Assembly (NCBI GenBank): GCA_963646285.1
Contig: CAVIWF010000007.1
Coordinates: 1-64,000 of the forward strand
Source of the DNA: CAKUFA01 sp963646285
GTDB lineage: Bacteria > Bacillota > Clostridia > Christensenellales > Aristaeellaceae
Direction of reading: 5' to 3'
DNA length: 64,000 bases
Shown here: piece after piece, positions 8,695 to 16,908 of the stretch
How positions within the stretch are numbered: the stretch's first letter is position 1
How the letters are laid out: each line of letters opens with the position of its first letter
The notes under the pieces: generated by a model
Told to the model about the DNA's origin: nothing
Databases searched by the model: none
Seen by the model: only the letters and a program-made list of their open reading frames with translations
Translations under genes and position numbers: made by a program

Positions 8695-10655
8695 TGGATA
8701 AACTGAGAATGCAGACAGCGAACAAGGCTGATGAGAATTTCAGAAAACTGGCAGCGATGTTCCCTAATGCCGTGACGGAAACGATCAACGAAAACGGCGA
8801 GGTCGTGAGGGCAATCGACAAGGATGTGCTGATGCAGGAAATTGCCTGCACCGTGGTGGACGGCAATGAGGAGCGCTATCAGTTTACTTGGCCGGACAAA
8901 AAGAAGTCCGTTCTTCTTGCCAATGCCCCGATCAATAAGACGCTGCGCCCCTGCCGTGAGGAAAGCGTGGACTTTGATACCACCGAAAATCTCTATATTG
9001 AGGGTGACAACCTCGAAGTGCTGAAGCTGTTGCAGGAAACCTATCTTGGCAAAATCAAGATGATCTACATTGATCCTCCGTACAATACCGGAAGCGACTT
9101 TGTATATGAGGATGACTTTGCCCAAAGCACGGACGAATACCTTGCTAACAGTGGACAGTTTGATGAAAACGGCAATAGACTTGTTCCCAATACTGAAAGT
9201 AATGGGCGTTTTCATACGGATTGGTTGAATATGATCTATCCTCGTCTGAAATTGGCAAAGGATTTGCTTGCAGATGATGGTGTAATTTTTATTAGCATTG
9301 ATGACGGCGAAGCTGCTAATCTCATAAAGCTATGTAATGATGTAATGGGAGAAGCAAATTTTGTTGCTGATTTGATATGGCAGAAGAAATTCTCAAGAGC
9401 TAACGATGCTACATACTTTTCGACGATGCACGACCATATCCTGTGTTATTGTAAGCAAAATATTATGATGAGCGATACTGGCTGGAGGATTGGACTTCTC
9501 CCAAGAGGTGAAGAAATTCCTAACGGATATTCTAATCCAGATAACGATCCTCGTGGAGTATGGACATCAGTCATTCTTTCTGCTAAATCTGGTTCTGAAA
9601 GCCTACTATATGAGATTGAAACACCCAGCGGAAGAAAAGTTTATCCTCCCAGTGGAAGGTTTTGGAGTTGTAGCAAAGAAACATTTGAAAAATGGAAAGC
9701 CGACAATAGAATTTGGTTCGGAGCAAATGGAGATGGCACACCTCGGAAGAAAACCTTTCTATCAGAAGTGCAATCAGGACTGCGCCCCAATACGATTCTA
9801 TTTCAAGATGATGTTGGAAACAACCAAGAAGCGAAGCAAGAGACCAAGGCGCTCTTTGACGGCTTGGGTGTTTTTGATGGTCCTAAACCGGTCCGGCTAC
9901 TTACTACCTTGCTTAGAATAGCCAACACAGAATCTGATGCAATTATCCTCGATTTCTTCTCCGGCTCTGCTACAACCGCCCACGCCGTTATGCAACTGAA
10001 TGCCGAAGATGGCGGACACCGTAAATTCATTATGGTTCAGCTTCCCGAAGTGACTGACGAAAAGAGTGAAGCCTACAAAGCAGGATACAAAACAATCTGT
10101 GAGATCGGCAAGGAGCGCATCCGCCGTGCAGGAGCCAAAATACTTCAAGCTGTTGTAACAGGTGCAGGAAACTTGAATGGCGAAGGCTGGGGTTGTGGTA
10201 TGCCCTCCACGCCGGAAGAACGGGCATATGTCACTAAAAATGTGATTGACACCGGCTTCCGTGTTCTGAAGTGTGACACCTCCAATATGAAAGAGGTCTA
10301 CTATAACCCTGCAGAGTATGAAGCCAGTCTATTCTCCCGCCTTGAAGATAACATCAAAGAGGACAGAACGCCGGAAGATCTGCTGTTCCAAGTGATGCTG
10401 GATTTGGGCGTGCTGCTCTCCAGTAAAATTGAGGAAACCACCATTGCCGGCAAGAAGGTGTTCAATGTGGAGGGCAACTATCTGATTGCCTGCTTCGACA
10501 GCGATGTGACCGAGGATACCATCAAAGCCATTGCCAAGCAGAAGCCCTACTACTTCGTAATGCGTGACAGCTCTATGGCAAACGACAGCGTGGCAACCAA
10601 CTTCGATCAGATCTTCGCCACCTACAGCCCCGACACCGTAAGGAAGGTGCTGTGA
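8694..10655 (+). CDS. Type III restriction system DNA methyltransferase (Mod)
   Basis: A 653-residue N6-adenine or N4-cytosine methyltransferase of the beta class, which in type III systems also recognises the target for the Mod-Res complex. Motif IV is IDPPYNTGSDF (about residue 127), and the AdoMet motif I, LDFFSGSATTAHAV, follows at about 420; this order defines the beta class. The start is the ATG at 8694, overlapping the previous stop, with GGAGG nearby. The middle third (about 9140-9950), which includes the target-recognition region, is visibly AT-richer than its flanks: two 60-nt samples give 35% GC against 52-53% on each side. Confidence 0.93.
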   Translation: MDKLRMQTANKADENFRKLAAMFPNAVTETINENGEVVRAIDKDVLMQEIACTVVDGNEERYQFTWPDKKKSVLLANAPINKTLRPCREESVDFDTTENLYIEGDNLEVLKLLQETYLGKIKMIYIDPPYNTGSDFVYEDDFAQSTDEYLANSGQFDENGNRLVPNTESNGRFHTDWLNMIYPRLKLAKDLLADDGVIFISIDDGEAANLIKLCNDVMGEANFVADLIWQKKFSRANDATYFSTMHDHILCYCKQNIMMSDTGWRIGLLPRGEEIPNGYSNPDNDPRGVWTSVILSAKSGSESLLYEIETPSGRKVYPPSGRFWSCSKETFEKWKADNRIWFGANGDGTPRKKTFLSEVQSGLRPNTILFQDDVGNNQEAKQETKALFDGLGVFDGPKPVRLLTTLLRIANTESDAIILDFFSGSATTAHAVMQLNAEDGGHRKFIMVQLPEVTDEKSEAYKAGYKTICEIGKERIRRAGAKILQAVVTGAGNLNGEGWGCGMPSTPEERAYVTKNVIDTGFRVLKCDTSNMKEVYYNPAEYEASLFSRLEDNIKEDRTPEDLLFQVMLDLGVLLSSKIEETTIAGKKVFNVEGNYLIACFDSDVTEDTIKAIAKQKPYYFVMRDSSMANDSVATNFDQIFATYSPDTVRKVL

Positions 10656-10656
10656 G

Positions 10657-11499
10657 ATGGCGAAGCTGACAAAAATTGAAGTTGGGACATTTTTGAAGTT
10701 GTTCAACCGGGGTGGCTATGTGCTCGATTTTACGACCAATGATTTCGATGTCTTTACTATGGAGAGCATAGGTGTCGCCCTGTGTAGCAAATATAATATG
10801 TCCAAAGGAAAATCGCTTGCCGCTTATGTCAATGAGGCACCTGATGAGAGTGTTGAAAAACTGCTGAAAGACTTGCTGGCATACTATGAAGAAAACTTCG
10901 AACAGGAGTTTACAGAAGAAGCAAACGAAGATCCGTTCGGTTATAGCAGATACAATGCAGAATATGCTTGTTTTTATAAGAAGTGTCGCTTTTATATGGA
11001 TAGGATTCTCAATGTAACAACTCCACTTGCACCAAATGCTGTTGAATTGCAGGAGAAATTCTCAAGCGAGTATCTTTCAAAGCAGATAGAGTTGATGCTG
11101 AAGATGCAAAGTGAAAATCCTACTGATGCCATCGGAAAGGCAAAAGAACTGATTGAAAGCTGCTGTAAGACGATCTTAGACAATAGGGGCGTAGCGTGGG
11201 ACAAAAATTGGGATATGGGCAAACTTACCGGAGAAACCTTGAACCTCTTAAATCTAACGCCCAAGTCGATACCGAACACCGACCCAGTTTCCGACAATAT
11301 ACGAGCTGTTCTTGGCAATCTAAGAGGCATTACAACAAAACTTGCTGAAATCCGCAATCCCTATGGAAGCGGACACGGCAAGAGCGCCGCCTTTACTGGA
11401 CTGGAAATAAGGCACGCAAAATTGGCTGTTGGCTGTAGCATCACTTTCGTGACTTTCCTTTGGGAAACATACGAAGGAGGCTGTGTTAATGAAGTTTAA
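10657..11499 (+). CDS. Abortive-infection family protein (Abi_C domain)
   Basis: A 280-residue protein starting one base after the mod stop codon. The C-terminal half matches the abortive-infection C-terminal domain: KELIESCCKTILDNRGV, then LRGITTKLAEIRNPYGSGHG, then HAKLAVGCSITFVTFLWETY. The RNxxGxGHG-like segment is the most conserved part of the family. The N-terminal 110 residues are unassigned. Abi_C proteins are thought to halt growth of phage-infected cells by an unknown mechanism. Its position between mod and res, with an 11-nt overlap into res, ties it to the restriction system. AT-richer than neighbours (one 60-nt sample 40% GC). Confidence 0.75.
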   Translation: MAKLTKIEVGTFLKLFNRGGYVLDFTTNDFDVFTMESIGVALCSKYNMSKGKSLAAYVNEAPDESVEKLLKDLLAYYEENFEQEFTEEANEDPFGYSRYNAEYACFYKKCRFYMDRILNVTTPLAPNAVELQEKFSSEYLSKQIELMLKMQSENPTDAIGKAKELIESCCKTILDNRGVAWDKNWDMGKLTGETLNLLNLTPKSIPNTDPVSDNIRAVLGNLRGITTKLAEIRNPYGSGHGKSAAFTGLEIRHAKLAVGCSITFVTFLWETYEGGCVNEV

Positions 11500-14400
11500 T
11501 TTCAAAATACAACAATATCAAACCGATGCGGTTGATGCCGTTGTGCGTGTCTTTCAGGGGCAGGGCTTTCACGACAAGATCACCTATATCCGTGACCGAG
11601 GCAAGGTGAAAGCGGAGCCGTATCAGATGACCCTCGGTATGTCTGATGAGGAGCTTGAAGTCATCGACCCGCTGAACGATACCGGCTACAAGAATGAAGC
11701 GGTAGAGATTTCCGACGAGCAGCTTCTGCACAACATTCAGACCTTGCAGAGTCAGAACAACATTAAACTCTCGGCTTCCCTTGTCAAAGACTTGGGGCGT
11801 TGCAGCCTTGATATTGAAATGGAAACCGGCACGGGCAAAACCTATGTCTATATCAAGACGATGTTCGAGCTGAACAAAAAGTACGGCTGGAGCAAGTTCA
11901 TTGTTGTCGTTCCCTCCATTGCGATCCGTGAGGGCGTGAAGAAGTCCTTTGAGATCACCGCAGACCACTTTATGGAGCATTACGGCAAGAAGGCTCGCTT
12001 CTTCATCTACAACAGCTCCAACCTGAACCAGTTGGATAACTTTTCGAGCAGCTCCGGCATCAATGTAATGATCATCAACACGCAGGCGTTTGCCTCCTCG
12101 TTGAAAGAGGACGGCAAGAGCAAGGAAGCTCGTATCATCTACTCCAAGCGGGATGAATTCGGCTCCCGCCGCCCGATCGATGTCATTAAGGCAAACCGTC
12201 CGATCATTATTTTGGACGAGCCGCAGAAGATGGGCGGCGATGTGACACAGAAGGCTCTGAAAAACTTCAATCCGCTGTTCTCACTCAACTACTCCGCTAC
12301 CCACGCCAAGCAGCACAACCTTGTCTATGTGCTGGATGCGCTGGACGCCTTCAACAAGCGGTTGGTCAAGAAAATCGAGGTCAAGGGATTTGAGGTCAAG
12401 AATTTCCGTGGCACGGACGGCTACCTCTACCTTGAACAGATCGTTCTTTCAAGCAAAAAGCCGCCGATGGCGAAAATCGAGCTGGAGATTGGCTATAACA
12501 AGTCCATCAATCGTGAAACCCGCATTCTCGGTGTTGGTGACGACCTCTACTTTGTTTCTCAGGAAATGGAGCAGTACAAGGGCTACACCATCTCTGAAAT
12601 TGACCCGCTGCGTGGCACCGTGACCTTTACCAACGGCGAAGTCATCAAAGCCGGTGATGTGTGGGCGATGTGTCCGAAAAGGATATGCGCCGCATTCAGA
12701 TTCGTGAAACCATCCTCTCCCACTTTGAGAAAGAGGAAAAGCTCTTTAATATGGGCATCAAGTGTCTGTCCCTGTTCTTCATCGACGAAGTGGCAAAGTA
12801 CCGCCAGTATGACGAAAACGGTGACGAGGTGCTCGGCGAATACGGCGTGATGTTTGAGCAGGAGTATCTTGCCATTCTGAACGAGTACATTACGATGTTT
12901 GACACACCATATCAGAAGTATCTCAAATCCACTTGCAGCGATGTAAGCCGGGTACATAAGGGCTATTTCAGCATCGACAAGAAAACCGGGCGCAGCGTGG
13001 ATAGTCAGCTCAAGCGTGGTAGCGAGTTCTCCGACGATATTTCCGCCTATGACCTGATTCTGAAAAACAAGGAACGGCTGCTGTCCTTTGACGAACCGAC
13101 ACGGTTCATCTTCTCCCACTCTGCACTGCGTGAGGGCTGGGATAATCCGAATGTGTTCCAAATCTGCACCCTGAAGCACTCCGACAGCAACACGGCAAAG
13201 CGTCAGGAGGTCGGTCGTGGTCTGCGTCTTTGCGTCAATCAGGATGGCAACCGTATGGATGTGCAGAGTTGCGGTGACAGTGTTCACGAGATCAATACAC
13301 TGACGGTGGTTGCCAGCGAAAGCTACAAAACCTTTGTGACAGACTTGCAGTCGGATATTAAGACCGTACTTTATGACAGACCCACGGTGGCTACAAGCGA
13401 ATATTTCAAGGGCAAATATGTTAAGGTGGACGATGTGCCGACGCTTATCGACGATGAGAAAGCCAATGCCATCGAGTTCTACCTCATTCAGAACGGCTAT
13501 GTGGATATGAAGCGCAAGGTGACGGACAAGTACCGTCAAGATGTTAAGAACGGAACCGTTGCGGAGCTGCCGGAGGAACTCAAGCCAATGGCAGACGGCA
13601 TCCATACGCTCATTCAGGCGGTTTATGATGACAGTGTCCTCAAGGATATGTTCTCCGATGGTCACGAAACCAAGGTTAAGGAAAATCCTCTCAACGAGAA
13701 CTTTGCCAAGCGTGAGTTTCAGGCGTTGTGGCGTGAGATCAACCACAAGTACGCCTACACCGTCGATTTTGACAGCACCGAGCTGATTCGCAACGCCATC
13801 GCTCATATTGATGAAAAGCTCTTTGTTTCCGAACTGCAATACACGACGACCATCGGACGGCAGAAAACGGAGATGAATGAGTACGAGATTGAGCGAGGGG
13901 TTTCCTTCACCGGAGAAAAGACCCGGACGCAGACGCTCAAGCACGCCGAAACCAGTCAGATCAAGTATGACCTCATCGGAAAAATCGCAGAGGGCACCGT
14001 TCTGACACGACGCACGGTTTCTGCAATCCTGCAAGGTATCCGTGTGGACAAGCTCTATATGTTCAAGAACAACCCGGAGGAGTTCATCACAAAGGTCATC
14101 CGGCTCATCAATGAGCAGAAAGCCACGATGATTGTGGAGCATATTTCCTATGACACCATTGAGGGCGAATATGATAGTTCCATTTTTACGGCTGAAAAGG
14201 CAACACAGAGTTTTGACAAGGCGTTCCTCGCAAAGAAAGCCATTCAGGATTATGTGTTCACGGACGGCTCTGCCGACAAGAGCATTGAGAGAAAGTTTGC
14301 TGAGGATTTGGATGCGGCAGACGAGGTTTGTGTCTATGCCAAGCTGCCGAGAACCTTCCAAATTCCTACGCCGGTGGGCAACTATTCGCCGGACTGGGCA

Positions 14401-14604
14401 ATCGCTTTCTATGAGGGTAAGGTCAAGCACATTTTCTTCATAGCTGAAACGAAAGGTACAATGGAAAGCCTTGAGCTGCGACCCATTGAGCAGGCGAAAA
14501 TCTCTTGTGCCAAGAAGCTGTTCAACGAGATGTCTACAAGCAATGTGGTGTACCACGATGTAGACAGCTATCAAAGTCTGCTGAACATAATGAACTCGAT
14601 CTGA
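11489..14604 (+). pseudogene. Type III restriction helicase-nuclease (Res), interrupted by a one-base frameshift
   Basis: Encodes all parts of a type III Res subunit of about 1,038 residues, but in two frames. The first frame (ATG at 11489, AAGGAGG eight bases before) runs to 12850 with motif I METGTGKTYVYIKT (about 113) and motif II IILDEPQKMGG (about 242). Homologous sequence moves to the -1 frame at 12661-12665: KAGDV in frame one, GDVSEKDMRRIQIRETI in frame two. That frame carries motif VI QEVGRGLRLCVNQ and the PD-(D/E)XK nuclease SPDWAIAF...AETKGTMESL near the end. The span (3,116 nt) is one base short of a multiple of three. Adding one G to GGG at 12663-12665 would give DVWGDVSEKD. True mutation, phase variation or assembly error are all possible. 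Confidence 0.85.
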
Positions 14605-14608
14605 GGTG

Positions 14609-14925
14609 ATGAAATTGGGCAAGGCATATTGGACACAACATATGTCAACACAATGGACGCAAAGGAACTTTGGGCTTACTTCCTCAAGACAGAAAACTAC
14701 TGCTTGAAAGAAGGAGAGGCTTTAGGCGGGTTTATGCCGTCTTGGATCGGAGAATTTTACGCCTATTACCAGTGGTACTATAATCTGCCGAGCGCAGAGC
14801 TTATCAAGAAAATCCCGGTGTCCTTCCTGAAAAAAGCGTATGCCGGACTTCACGATTTGGAGCTTGATTTGGCAGTGAAAAAAGTAGGTGGTGCGCTCTC
14901 TTTCGGGTTTGAGCTAAAAGACTAA
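14609..14925 (+). pseudogene. Small unknown protein at the end of the defence operon, probably frameshifted
   Basis: A 98-residue frame is open from a TTG at 14629 with no suitable ribosome-binding site. An ATG at 14609, with AGGTGAT just before it and four bases after the res stop, begins another frame (MKLGKAYW) that soon ends. One additional G in TATTGGACA (14627-14635) would join them into a 105-residue protein reading AYWDTTYVNTMDAKELW. The 317-nt span is one base short of a multiple of three. The product is acidic-aromatic with FMPSWIGEFYAYYQWYYNLP in the middle. I do not recognise the family; the position suggests a helper of the restriction system. Confidence 0.55.
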
Positions 14926-14950
14926 ACCGGCTTGCGCTGATTAAAGGTGA

Positions 14951-14983
14951 TAAAAAAGATGCCATCCGCAAGGGTGGCATCTT
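14951..14983. terminator. Bidirectional terminator between defence operon and ImmA gene
   Basis: AAGATGCCATCC (14956-14967) pairs with GGGTGGCATCTT (14972-14983) across a GCAA loop. On the minus strand the stem is followed by TTTTTATC, so it terminates the immR-immA transcript; the plus strand has only a weak T-rich tail. Confidence 0.75.
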
Positions 14984-15004
14984 AGTTATATTATATGACC
15001 ACGG

Positions 15005-15033
15005 AATTTGTGCAGACACCGTCTGCACAAATT
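15005..15033. repeat. Perfect 13-bp inverted repeat
   Basis: AATTTGTGCAGAC (15005-15017) and its exact complement GTCTGCACAAATT (15021-15033) flank the three bases ACC. It lies 14 nt beyond the ImmA stop codon. There is no T-run on either side, so a protein-binding or recombination site is as likely as a terminator. Confidence 0.6.
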
Positions 15034-15046
15034 GCTTTCCGTTTTC

Positions 15047-15562
15047 CTATTTCAAAAATCTGTTTTCATACTCCTGATGGTGCAGACAATAGCCTTGTGC
15101 GATCAGCGCATCTGTTTTCAGCGCAACGAGGTTCGTGTCCGAGTGCATCGCACTGGCAATCTGCTGTATATCATAGCCGTAACGGATATATTCGAGGATT
15201 TCCTCATCGCCCAAGGATACCTGAGAAGCGAACACATTCGCTTCGTATTCCATCCGGCTCTCCTGCATATTGAAGATATTGAACTCTTTGAAGCCACCTG
15301 CTTTCACAGCTTCCTTTCGGTGCAGAACATCGTGTCCGATCTCGTGGAGCATAACGATGCTTTCCATCATCGGATGCAGATCATTTTTAATGAAAATAAA
15401 TCGGTTACGCATCAGAACCTTATAGGCTCCACGCTGCCGTTTGAAATCCACGGGGACGACTTCGATGCCAAGCTCACGGGCAATCCTGTGCGGATCTCTC
15501 GTGCCGAGCGTATCGACCAGCTTATTTGCCGTCTGTACGATCTCCAAAGTCTGAATATCCAA
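15047..15562 (-). CDS. ImmA/IrrE-type metallopeptidase
   Basis: A 171-residue zinc peptidase with the signature MLHEIGHDVLH (HExxH) near residue 72 and a downstream Glu in ESRMEYEANVFASQ. In ICEBs1, ImmA cleaves the repressor ImmR to induce excision and transfer after DNA damage or quorum signals. Here it follows an ImmR-like gene on the same strand with 78 nt between them, the same arrangement. The C-terminal 40 residues probably bind the repressor or a sensor. Expression is likely repressed together with immR. Confidence 0.88.
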   Translation of the reverse strand: MDIQTLEIVQTANKLVDTLGTRDPHRIARELGIEVVPVDFKRQRGAYKVLMRNRFIFIKNDLHPMMESIVMLHEIGHDVLHRKEAVKAGGFKEFNIFNMQESRMEYEANVFASQVSLGDEEILEYIRYGYDIQQIASAMHSDTNLVALKTDALIAQGYCLHHQEYENRFLK

Positions 15563-15640
15563 GAGCGAACACCCCCTTCTGCCTATTTCGGCAATTCTAT
15601 TCTAACATAAGCTGTGTCCCATTAAACGGACACAATGAAA

Positions 15641-16048
15641 TCAATCCTTGCGGTACTTCTTGGGCGTGAACTTCTTATTCTTCTCTTTGGCGATCCAATA
15701 CGCATCCTGCAAAGCCTTCATCATCACATCTAAATCCTCATCGGCAATATGACCGCCGGCAAAAAGACCGCTTACCTCATCTACCAGCGCTTGCGCCTGC
15801 TTTGCACCCTTCGCACCGTACTTCTCTGCGGCAGAAAGAAGAAACTCCTCGTCCTCATTCAGAAAGTAGTTTTCTTCGGTATGAAACAACTCCGCCAGCT
15901 TGTGGTAGATGTCCCGCTTCCTCGGATAGCACTCGCCGGATTCATAGTTGGTGATCGTTCTGAGGGAAACCCCAAGAGCCTTCGCCAGTTCCTCCTGCTT
16001 CAAGCCCGCCTTTGTGCGGGCTTCTTTTAATTTCTCGCAAAACCTCAT
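15641..16048 (-). CDS. ImmR-like Cro/CI repressor of the ICE
   Basis: A 135-residue protein. The start is the ATG at 16048, with GGAGG ten bases ahead; a longer reading from 16072 lacks one. Residues 1-60 form an XRE helix-turn-helix (KLKEARTKAGLKQEELAKAL, then GVSLRTITNYESGECYP). The C-terminal part is helical and is the likely ImmA cleavage or dimerisation region. It is transcribed away from the HTH gene at 16277, and the shared region holds palindromic operator-like sites, so it probably represses that divergent promoter and itself. Confidence 0.88.
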   Translation of the reverse strand: MRFCEKLKEARTKAGLKQEELAKALGVSLRTITNYESGECYPRKRDIYHKLAELFHTEENYFLNEDEEFLLSAAEKYGAKGAKQAQALVDEVSGLFAGGHIADEDLDVMMKALQDAYWIAKEKNKKFTPKKYRKD

Positions 16049-16082
16049 TGTACCGTCCTCCGTAGTGTTCAAAATATGTTAG

Positions 16083-16157
16083 AAATTAAATTGCTATTAT
16101 CTGTTGACAAACGCAGATAAACTGCGTATAATATAAACATGCAATTAAACTGCGTAT
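16083..16157. promoter_or_regulatory. Divergent promoter and operator region of the ICE switch
   Basis: Plus strand: TTGACA (16104-16109), 17-nt spacer, TATAAT (16127-16132), near-consensus. The palindrome CGCAG-ATAAA-CTGCG (16112-16126) fills almost the whole spacer. TAAACTGCGTAT occurs at 16118-16129 and again at 16146-16157, 28 nt apart. Minus strand: a possible TTGTCA (16110-16105) and TAATTT (16088-16083) with 16-nt spacer would serve immR, sharing the -35 region. Repressor binding is inferred from the layout. Confidence 0.65.
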
Positions 16158-16276
16158 TTATATTACTCGAACTTGCGTGTCTTGTCAAGGGGTTTCGGAA
16201 AGATACTGCAATTTTTTAGGCGTTGAATATACACAATCGTGATTAGTATGCCCGTTCATACGGAAAAGGAGCAGCA

Positions 16277-16876
16277 ATGGGGAGAAACAATACAAAGGCA
16301 GTAAAAAACATTGCAAAGATGTACGAGCAGTTGGGTTTGGCGCAGGACGACATATTCCATAAAACAAAGCTGCTTTTGAGCATTTACCGTGATGTGGTTT
16401 GGGCGACGCTTTCAGACTGTAACTGCGTAAATGAGGAAATCTATTACTGCGGCGACGATTTGACGGATGCCTTGGTCTATTTGGAGGAGTTTGCGCCCGA
16501 TATAGAACGCAGCGAGTTTGAGTGCCGTGTGTGCAACCTGTTTGAAAATAAGTGGATGATCGACCTCATCGACAAGGCAATGAGTAAGGTTTATGACTAT
16601 TACAATAACGGACGACTTTACCACGAGATACTCTCCAAGAGTTATCTGACCGCTTTCCGCTATACCGAAAGTGAGCTGCTGGAGATACTTAATTTAGAAC
16701 GCAGCACCTTTTATGACCGAAAGAAAGAGGCGGTTATGTTGCTTGGAATAGCTCTATGGGGTTATGCAATCCCTGTATTTCGTGGCATTTTTGATGTGGA
16801 AGGAGATGAGAGCGAGATCCCCGAATTTTTTAACAGCACAGAAAAGTCCGACCTTTGTCCGACGAAAGTCCGATGA
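16277..16876 (+). CDS. ICE protein with HTH-like C-terminal part, function unknown
   Basis: A 199-residue protein of unknown function with AAAAGGAG before the ATG. Residues 115-160 (YTESELLEILNLERSTFYDR, then KEAVMLLGIALWG) look like a recognition-helix region, as in ArpU-like or sigma-like phage regulators. The strong promoter at 16104-16132 and the operator sites place it under ImmR control, the position of the first gene induced in ICEBs1-like elements. Its 3' end overlaps the first three units of an 11-bp repeat array. A regulator of excision or transfer genes is the best guess. Confidence 0.6.
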   Translation: MGRNNTKAVKNIAKMYEQLGLAQDDIFHKTKLLLSIYRDVVWATLSDCNCVNEEIYYCGDDLTDALVYLEEFAPDIERSEFECRVCNLFENKWMIDLIDKAMSKVYDYYNNGRLYHEILSKSYLTAFRYTESELLEILNLERSTFYDRKKEAVMLLGIALWGYAIPVFRGIFDVEGDESEIPEFFNSTEKSDLCPTKVR

Positions 16877-16908
16877 AAATCCGACCGATTTCCTACTGAA
16901 AGTCCGAC
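16846..16908 (+). repeat. Array of six GTCCGAC-type units at 11-bp spacing
   Basis: Units start at 16846, 16857 and 16868 (GTCCGAC, GTCCGAC, GTCCGAT), 16879 (ATCCGAC), 16890 (TTCCTAC, degenerate) and 16902 (GTCCGAC). Spacing is 11, 11, 11, 11 and 12 bp, about one DNA turn. TATACT at 16920-16925 follows the last unit, where an activator bound to the array could contact RNA polymerase. Confidence 0.75.

Larger units (their letters stand above)
2779..13000 (+). other. Defence cassette, 5' part: regulator to res (whole cassette 2779-14925)
   Basis: One-directional gene set bounded by terminators at 2586-2627 and 14956-14983. The order is HTH regulator, PLD-SNF2 helicase, DUF4391, DUF4365, type III Mod, Abi_C, type III Res, small unknown. 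Intergenic gaps are 1-9 nt or overlaps from the helicase onward, indicating one operon. It is ICE cargo, since flanking genes on both sides belong to transfer or regulation. Confidence 0.75.

Noticed and set aside
9490..9921. A 143-codon frame inside mod in another plus-strand frame.
   Set aside because: The mod frame is continuous and conserved through this stretch; the extra frame reflects the AT-rich specificity region.
12583..14622. A 679-codon open frame on the minus strand across the res gene.
   Set aside because: It is antisense to the conserved Res helicase-nuclease half, has no ribosome-binding site and its composition is that of a complement of coding sequence.
2779..14925. Assignment of the cassette to BREX, DISARM, Druantia or Mokosh.
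   Set aside because: No PglZ, BrxC, DrmB, DUF1998 or separate PLD partner is present; a helicase with a PLD-like head alone is not enough. The core is Mod and Res of type III.
16846..16908. The 11-bp repeats as a CRISPR array.
   Set aside because: Units are seven bases with four-base gaps; there are no spacers of 25-40 nt and no cas genes.
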